From Chryseobacterium shigense (GTDB lineage Bacteria; Bacteroidota; Bacteroidia; Flavobacteriales; Weeksellaceae), in the NCBI RefSeq assembly GCF_900156575.1, contig NZ_FTNY01000004.1, positions 372,001 through 436,000 of the forward strand: a DNA stretch of 64,000 bases, in the 5' to 3' direction. Shown here in pieces: positions 60,617-64,000 of this stretch (its first letter is position 1; every line of letters starts with the position of its first letter). Under the pieces are notes generated by a model. It was not told where the DNA came from and did no database searches. It saw only the letters and a program-made list of their open reading frames with translations. The translations under genes and the position numbers were made by a program.

Positions 60617-61807
60617 TTATGCTAAAACTTCTTTTACTTTGTTTGCAGCTTCTTCTAAAGTAATGGCAGAATGTACAGGAAGACCTGACTCATCAATTAA
60701 TTTTTTAGCTTCAACAGCGTTAGTTCCCTGTAGTCTCACGATCAATGGAACCGGAAGGCTACCCATCGCTCTGTAAGCGTCTACAACACCCTGAGCTACT
60801 CTGTCACATCTTACGATACCTCCGAAGATATTGATCAGGATTGCTTTTACGTTAGGATCTCTCAAGATGATTCCGAAAGCAGTCTGTACTCTCTGAGCAT
60901 CTGCAGTACCTCCTACGTCAAGGAAGTTAGCAGGGCTACCACCAGATAATTTGATGATATCCATTGTTGCCATTGCAAGACCAGCTCCGTTTACCATACA
61001 AGCAACGTTACCATCTAGCTTTACGAAGTTAAGACCAGCTTCACCAGCTTCCACATCCATTGGATCTTCTTCTCTTGTATCTCTAAGTTCAGCTAAGTCT
61101 TTGTGACGGAACAATGCGTTACCATCTAAAGTTACTTTAGCATCTACAGCGATAATTTTGTTATCAGAAGTTTTCAACACAGGGTTGATTTCGAAAAGAG
61201 AAGCATCAATTCCCGTGTAAGCATTGTAAAGAGAGGCAATGAATTTTGTGAATTCTTTGAAAGCATTTCCTTCAAGACCTAGGTTGAAAGCAATTTTTCT
61301 AGCCTGGAAACCTTGAAGACCTAAAGCAGGATCAATGATTTCTTTGTGGATCAAATGAGGCGTTACTTCTGCAACGTGCTCAATGTCCATACCTCCTTCA
61401 GTAGAATATACGATTGTATTTTTACCTTCAGCTCTATCTAAAAGAATAGAAACATAAAATTCTTTAGTTTCAGTTTCTCCCGGATAATAAACATCTTCTG
61501 CAACCAAAACAGAGTGTACCTTTTTACCTTCAGCAGAAGTTTGTGGAGTGACCAACTGCATTCCGATGATGTTTTGAGCGTTTTCTTTAAGTTTATCCAT
61601 GTTTGGAGAGAACTTTACACCACCACCTTTACCACGACCCCCTGCGTGAATTTGTGCTTTTACCACCCAAGCCTGAGCTCCGGTTTCAGCAGTCAATTTT
61701 TCAGCAGCTGCTACAGCTTCTTCTACATTGTTCGCTACGAAACCACGTTGGATAGCAACTCCGTACTTTGATAAAATCTCTTTTGATTGATACTCGTGAA
61801 GATTCAT
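60617..61807 (-). CDS. sucC: Succinate-CoA ligase, beta subunit
   Basis: This 396-residue ATP-grasp protein binds nucleotide and, with SucD, converts succinyl-CoA to succinate in the TCA cycle. It shows MNLHEYQSKEILSKYGV, the AHAGGRGKGGGVKF-type segment (QIHAGGRGKGGGVKF), FEINPVLKTSDNKIIAVDAK and VNGAGLAMATMDIIKLSGG, then FGGIVRCDRVAQG. A perfect -7 box (TAAATTTG, 61853-61846) precedes it on the minus strand, with a -33-like TTG 17 bp upstream. SucD is not adjacent, unlike in many bacteria. Confidence 0.96.
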   Translation of the reverse strand: MNLHEYQSKEILSKYGVAIQRGFVANNVEEAVAAAEKLTAETGAQAWVVKAQIHAGGRGKGGGVKFSPNMDKLKENAQNIIGMQLVTPQTSAEGKKVHSVLVAEDVYYPGETETKEFYVSILLDRAEGKNTIVYSTEGGMDIEHVAEVTPHLIHKEIIDPALGLQGFQARKIAFNLGLEGNAFKEFTKFIASLYNAYTGIDASLFEINPVLKTSDNKIIAVDAKVTLDGNALFRHKDLAELRDTREEDPMDVEAGEAGLNFVKLDGNVACMVNGAGLAMATMDIIKLSGGSPANFLDVGGTADAQRVQTAFGIILRDPNVKAILINIFGGIVRCDRVAQGVVDAYRAMGSLPVPLIVRLQGTNAVEAKKLIDESGLPVHSAITLEEAANKVKEVLA

Positions 61808-62013
61808 ATTATTTTTATTATTTTATTTTAAAATTTAAAGGTTGACAAATTTACTAAAAAGACATGGAAGTTCAAGTTTATTGGCCTAAAAATTAAGGGA
61901 CCGGAAACTTGATTTTTAACATATATATCAATTTTGCTTTATTCGTCGGGTAATTTTCAGACTGCCTTTCAATAAATGGAATTTCACCAGCCTGAAAATA
62001 GGGTAATCTTTTT

Positions 62014-62697
62014 TTATTGAAACCTTAATACAATCGGCTGGGAAAAAAGCTGTATAATGGGCTTTTTATCATAATACAAAGGCTTTTCCAAACCTCCGAT
62101 GGCATACAGGAATAAGGCACTGATGATCTTAAATTCCGTACCGGACGATCCGCTGTATTGTACTTTTTTGAACTTCCCATCCACATCAATGATAAAATTC
62201 AGTTGGCACCGATAGGTTCCTTCCTCATCTTCTATTAAGTAAACCGGAAAATCAACAGTCAACCGTTTTTTTAAATCTTCAAGCTGCTGATAATTCTCTA
62301 CCTCGGTGATATCCACAGATTTACTTTTGACTCCATTCGGAGAGACTATTTCTCCCGGCACTACTGTGTTTTCTACCTGTATTCCATTTGTTGTTTTAAA
62401 TAAAATACTTTTATCTACCTTCCCGATGATGGTCTCTTGATCGAGTATACTTTGGTACAGGCTTTCCAGATTCCTTATTTTTTCAATGTAAAAACCTTTA
62501 TATTTCTTACTGTACAGATCAGCATTTTTTTTGTAATCATAATGACTGATGCTATCAGAAAAACGTTTTTGAATAGTTTTCACTTCCGTTAAAATATTCC
62601 GGTTCTGCCATTTCTTCTTCTCCTGTGCTTGTGTTGTCTGAACACTAAGAGAAAAGATAACGAGGGTCATCAAAAATAAGGTAAAGCGGCTATTCAT
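62014..62697 (-). CDS. Secreted protein with TonB-C-like end, unknown
   Basis: This 227-residue protein has a signal peptide (about 1-24, LSVQTTQAQ), an alpha-helical front part with Lys-rich segments and a C-terminal region FPVYLIEDEEGTYRCQLNFI with IDVDGKFKKVQY and a final strand QPIVLRFQ. The strand-helix-strand end resembles the TonB C-terminal domain found in many Bacteroidota periplasmic proteins, but the match is weak. It lies in a minus-strand group with the DUF423 gene and a truncated gene. Function unknown. Confidence 0.6.
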   Translation of the reverse strand: MNSRFTLFLMTLVIFSLSVQTTQAQEKKKWQNRNILTEVKTIQKRFSDSISHYDYKKNADLYSKKYKGFYIEKIRNLESLYQSILDQETIIGKVDKSILFKTTNGIQVENTVVPGEIVSPNGVKSKSVDITEVENYQQLEDLKKRLTVDFPVYLIEDEEGTYRCQLNFIIDVDGKFKKVQYSGSSGTEFKIISALFLYAIGGLEKPLYYDKKPIIQLFSQPIVLRFQ

Positions 62698-62766
62698 TTG
62701 TTGATTTTAAGGTGAGCAAGTGGTATCAATATTCGAAACTGATGTTGGTAACCAGAATTCCGCTGA

Positions 62767-63153
62767 TTATATTTTTGTTTTAGCAAAATACCCTATCAGC
62801 ATGGCCCAGCTTATAATCATAAAAAGACCTCCAAGTGGAGTAATAGGTCCTAAAAATTTCAGGTTGGCCCCCAGATAATCCTGTAAGCTAAGGAAATAAA
62901 TACTGAAAGAAAACAGCATTGTTCCCGCAATCATTAAAATGGAGATCCATTTTTGTGCTGAAGTATCAAATTTCAGAATGTATCCAACAATCAATAGAAA
63001 GAAGGCAGCATACATCTGGTATCTCACTCCCGTTTCAAAACTTTCAAGTCTTTCCACAGACAGTATCTTTTTTAAAGCGTGTGCTCCGAAGGCTCCCAGA
63101 ATAACAGACAGCATCCCATAGGCAGCACCGAAAATTAAAGTAATTGTTTTCAT
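62767..63153 (-). CDS. DUF423 family membrane protein
   Basis: This 128-residue protein has four membrane helices and the family motif GMLSVILGAFGAHALKKILS near the start, then YQMYAAFFLLIVGYIL and ITPLGGLFMIISWAMLIGYF. The family is widespread with no fixed function. Its start lies one base after the stop of the upstream gene on the same strand, so the two are cotranscribed. Confidence 0.9.
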   Translation of the reverse strand: MKTITLIFGAAYGMLSVILGAFGAHALKKILSVERLESFETGVRYQMYAAFFLLIVGYILKFDTSAQKWISILMIAGTMLFSFSIYFLSLQDYLGANLKFLGPITPLGGLFMIISWAMLIGYFAKTKI

Positions 63154-63154
63154 T

Positions 63155-64000
63155 TTATAATTCTTCTAATTCTAGATTTAAATATTTTTTTGTTTTGTGA
63201 TCCTGCCAGGTTCCGATGATCTTGTTTCCTTTTTTATCCGCTTCTATAAAAGCCCTTGGAACCCATTTTTCTAATTTTTCATCGTAATAATCATTTTCCG
63301 TAATGGAAATATGATCCTCGCTGATCTTCCCTTCCCATTCTATCAGTTTTTTATTTTTATCATACCAATACATGGCTGAAAAAGAATTCTCATTATTATC
63401 GGTGTAAAGATGTTTGATAAAAACCGTAATGGGGTATTTATGGTCAATTTTTCCTTTCAGCAATTTATACTGGAAGCGCGTTTTATCAGTTTTTTCAGAT
63501 CCAGATAAAAGATTTTTCGCATAGGTACTCCAGTATTTCTCAAGATCTTTATAAGGAATTTCTATGGTGTGGCTTCCCAGATCATCCAGTGCCCGCATCG
63601 CATGATTGGAACACCTTCCGGCCACAAAAGTCAGCTTATCTTTGCCAAAATAATATCCGATGTATTCTAAAGTATGCTCCATAAAGCAGTCTTCATACAT
63701 CGCGATCTGATCCTGCACTTCTTCAGTAGGATTTTTATCAGATTTTAATTCTGAAAGAAATTCATTAACTCTCTTTTTGACTTTTTGGTTGATGATATTT
63801 TCAACTGCTTTCACCGAATTGGGTTGAAATAAATCCTGACAGTTGATAAAGTTTCCGGTTCTTACATCAAAATTAATCCACTTTGAAAACCCTTCAGGAT
63901 ACGCTCCCGAAGCCTCCCCGTCCATCCCGATGCTTACAATATTTTTAGGGGTTTCCAATTTCTCCCAGCTGTAGAAATAGAGATAATTGCCATAGGAATT
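63155..64000 (-). CDS. Unrecognised protein, 5' end cut by the window edge
   Basis: The frame runs without a stop from 63155 to the right edge at 64000, so the N-terminus is missing; a TTG at 63958 is only an internal alternative. About 280 residues are visible, starting ...NYLYFYSWEKLETPKNIVSI. A C-terminal segment IEADKKGNKIIGTWQDHKTK, then KYLNLELEEL, is strand-like. A single long acidic helix region and a CSNHAMRALDDLG motif are seen. I do not recognise the family. It is the first visible gene of the unit with DUF423. Confidence 0.6.
   Translation of the reverse strand, partial: NSYGNYLYFYSWEKLETPKNIVSIGMDGEASGAYPEGFSKWINFDVRTGNFINCQDLFQPNSVKAVENIINQKVKKRVNEFLSELKSDKNPTEEVQDQIAMYEDCFMEHTLEYIGYYFGKDKLTFVAGRCSNHAMRALDDLGSHTIEIPYKDLEKYWSTYAKNLLSGSEKTDKTRFQYKLLKGKIDHKYPITVFIKHLYTDNNENSFSAMYWYDKNKKLIEWEGKISEDHISITENDYYDEKLEKWVPRAFIEADKKGNKIIGTWQDHKTKKYLNLELEEL

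Overview
The window looks like chromosome of a flavobacterium of the Chryseobacterium type (Bacteroidota, Weeksellaceae). This is inferred from the low GC content, repeated Bacteroidota -7 promoter boxes (TAnnTTTG), a GLPGLI-family protein, C-terminal type IX secretion sorting domains, fused aspartokinase-homoserine dehydrogenase, a fused pyrE-pyrF gene, and Cys-rich peptides with an MKNLKKLSRE-type double-glycine leader. I see no rRNA, prophage, insertion sequence, CRISPR array or known defence system. The last gene runs off the right edge.

Layout. 0-2 kb: a GLPGLI protein, a decayed coding remnant and a thioredoxin-like protein. 2-9 kb: a TetR regulator and a complete RND efflux operon (adaptor, pump, outer-membrane channel) with four copies of one palindromic operator. 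9-13 kb: miaA, yicC, gmk, nadA, with hairpin-forming degenerate repeats between genes. 12.7-13.5 kb: three small Cys-rich double-glycine-leader peptides. 13.8-19.1 kb: the threonine operon thrA-thrB-thrC-folB, preceded by an unannotated 35-residue leader peptide ending in a threonine run and an attenuator-like hairpin pair. 19-21.2 kb: DUF4403 protein, RDD protein and tRNA-Cys.

21.2-27.3 kb is the gene-poor accessory part. It holds a fourth Cys-rich peptide, a SemiSWEET transporter, a serine hydrolase, a glycosyltransferase, small lipoproteins and a missed 56-residue membrane peptide. Between them are transcription-unit-like elements: two inverted, nearly identical ~88-nt units (promoter box to terminator) about 3 kb apart, a ~68-nt two-hairpin unit, and a further hairpin family. 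I read these as candidate small RNA genes; this is the most novel part of the window.

27.4-64 kb is mostly core genome: a glycine-zipper lipoprotein, a polytopic membrane protein, aroC, two thioredoxin-fold proteins, DUF1232, pyrEF, a catalytically degenerate M1-like protein with a barrel-like C-terminus, two T9SS cargo proteins, a large outer-membrane protein, dusB, an Lrp-deoC-nuclease operon, trmD-ndh, GH25, an exported alpha/beta hydrolase, a 5'-nucleotidase, an ABC-F protein, an oxidoreductase, a TonB-dependent siderophore receptor with a PepSY-like partner, an outer-membrane barrel, 1-Cys peroxiredoxin with a palindrome over its promoter, MscS, sucC, and three less characterised genes.

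Many start codons were moved downstream of the longest frame because a -7 box or a signal peptide decides the start. All family assignments come from reading the translated sequence, without database searches.
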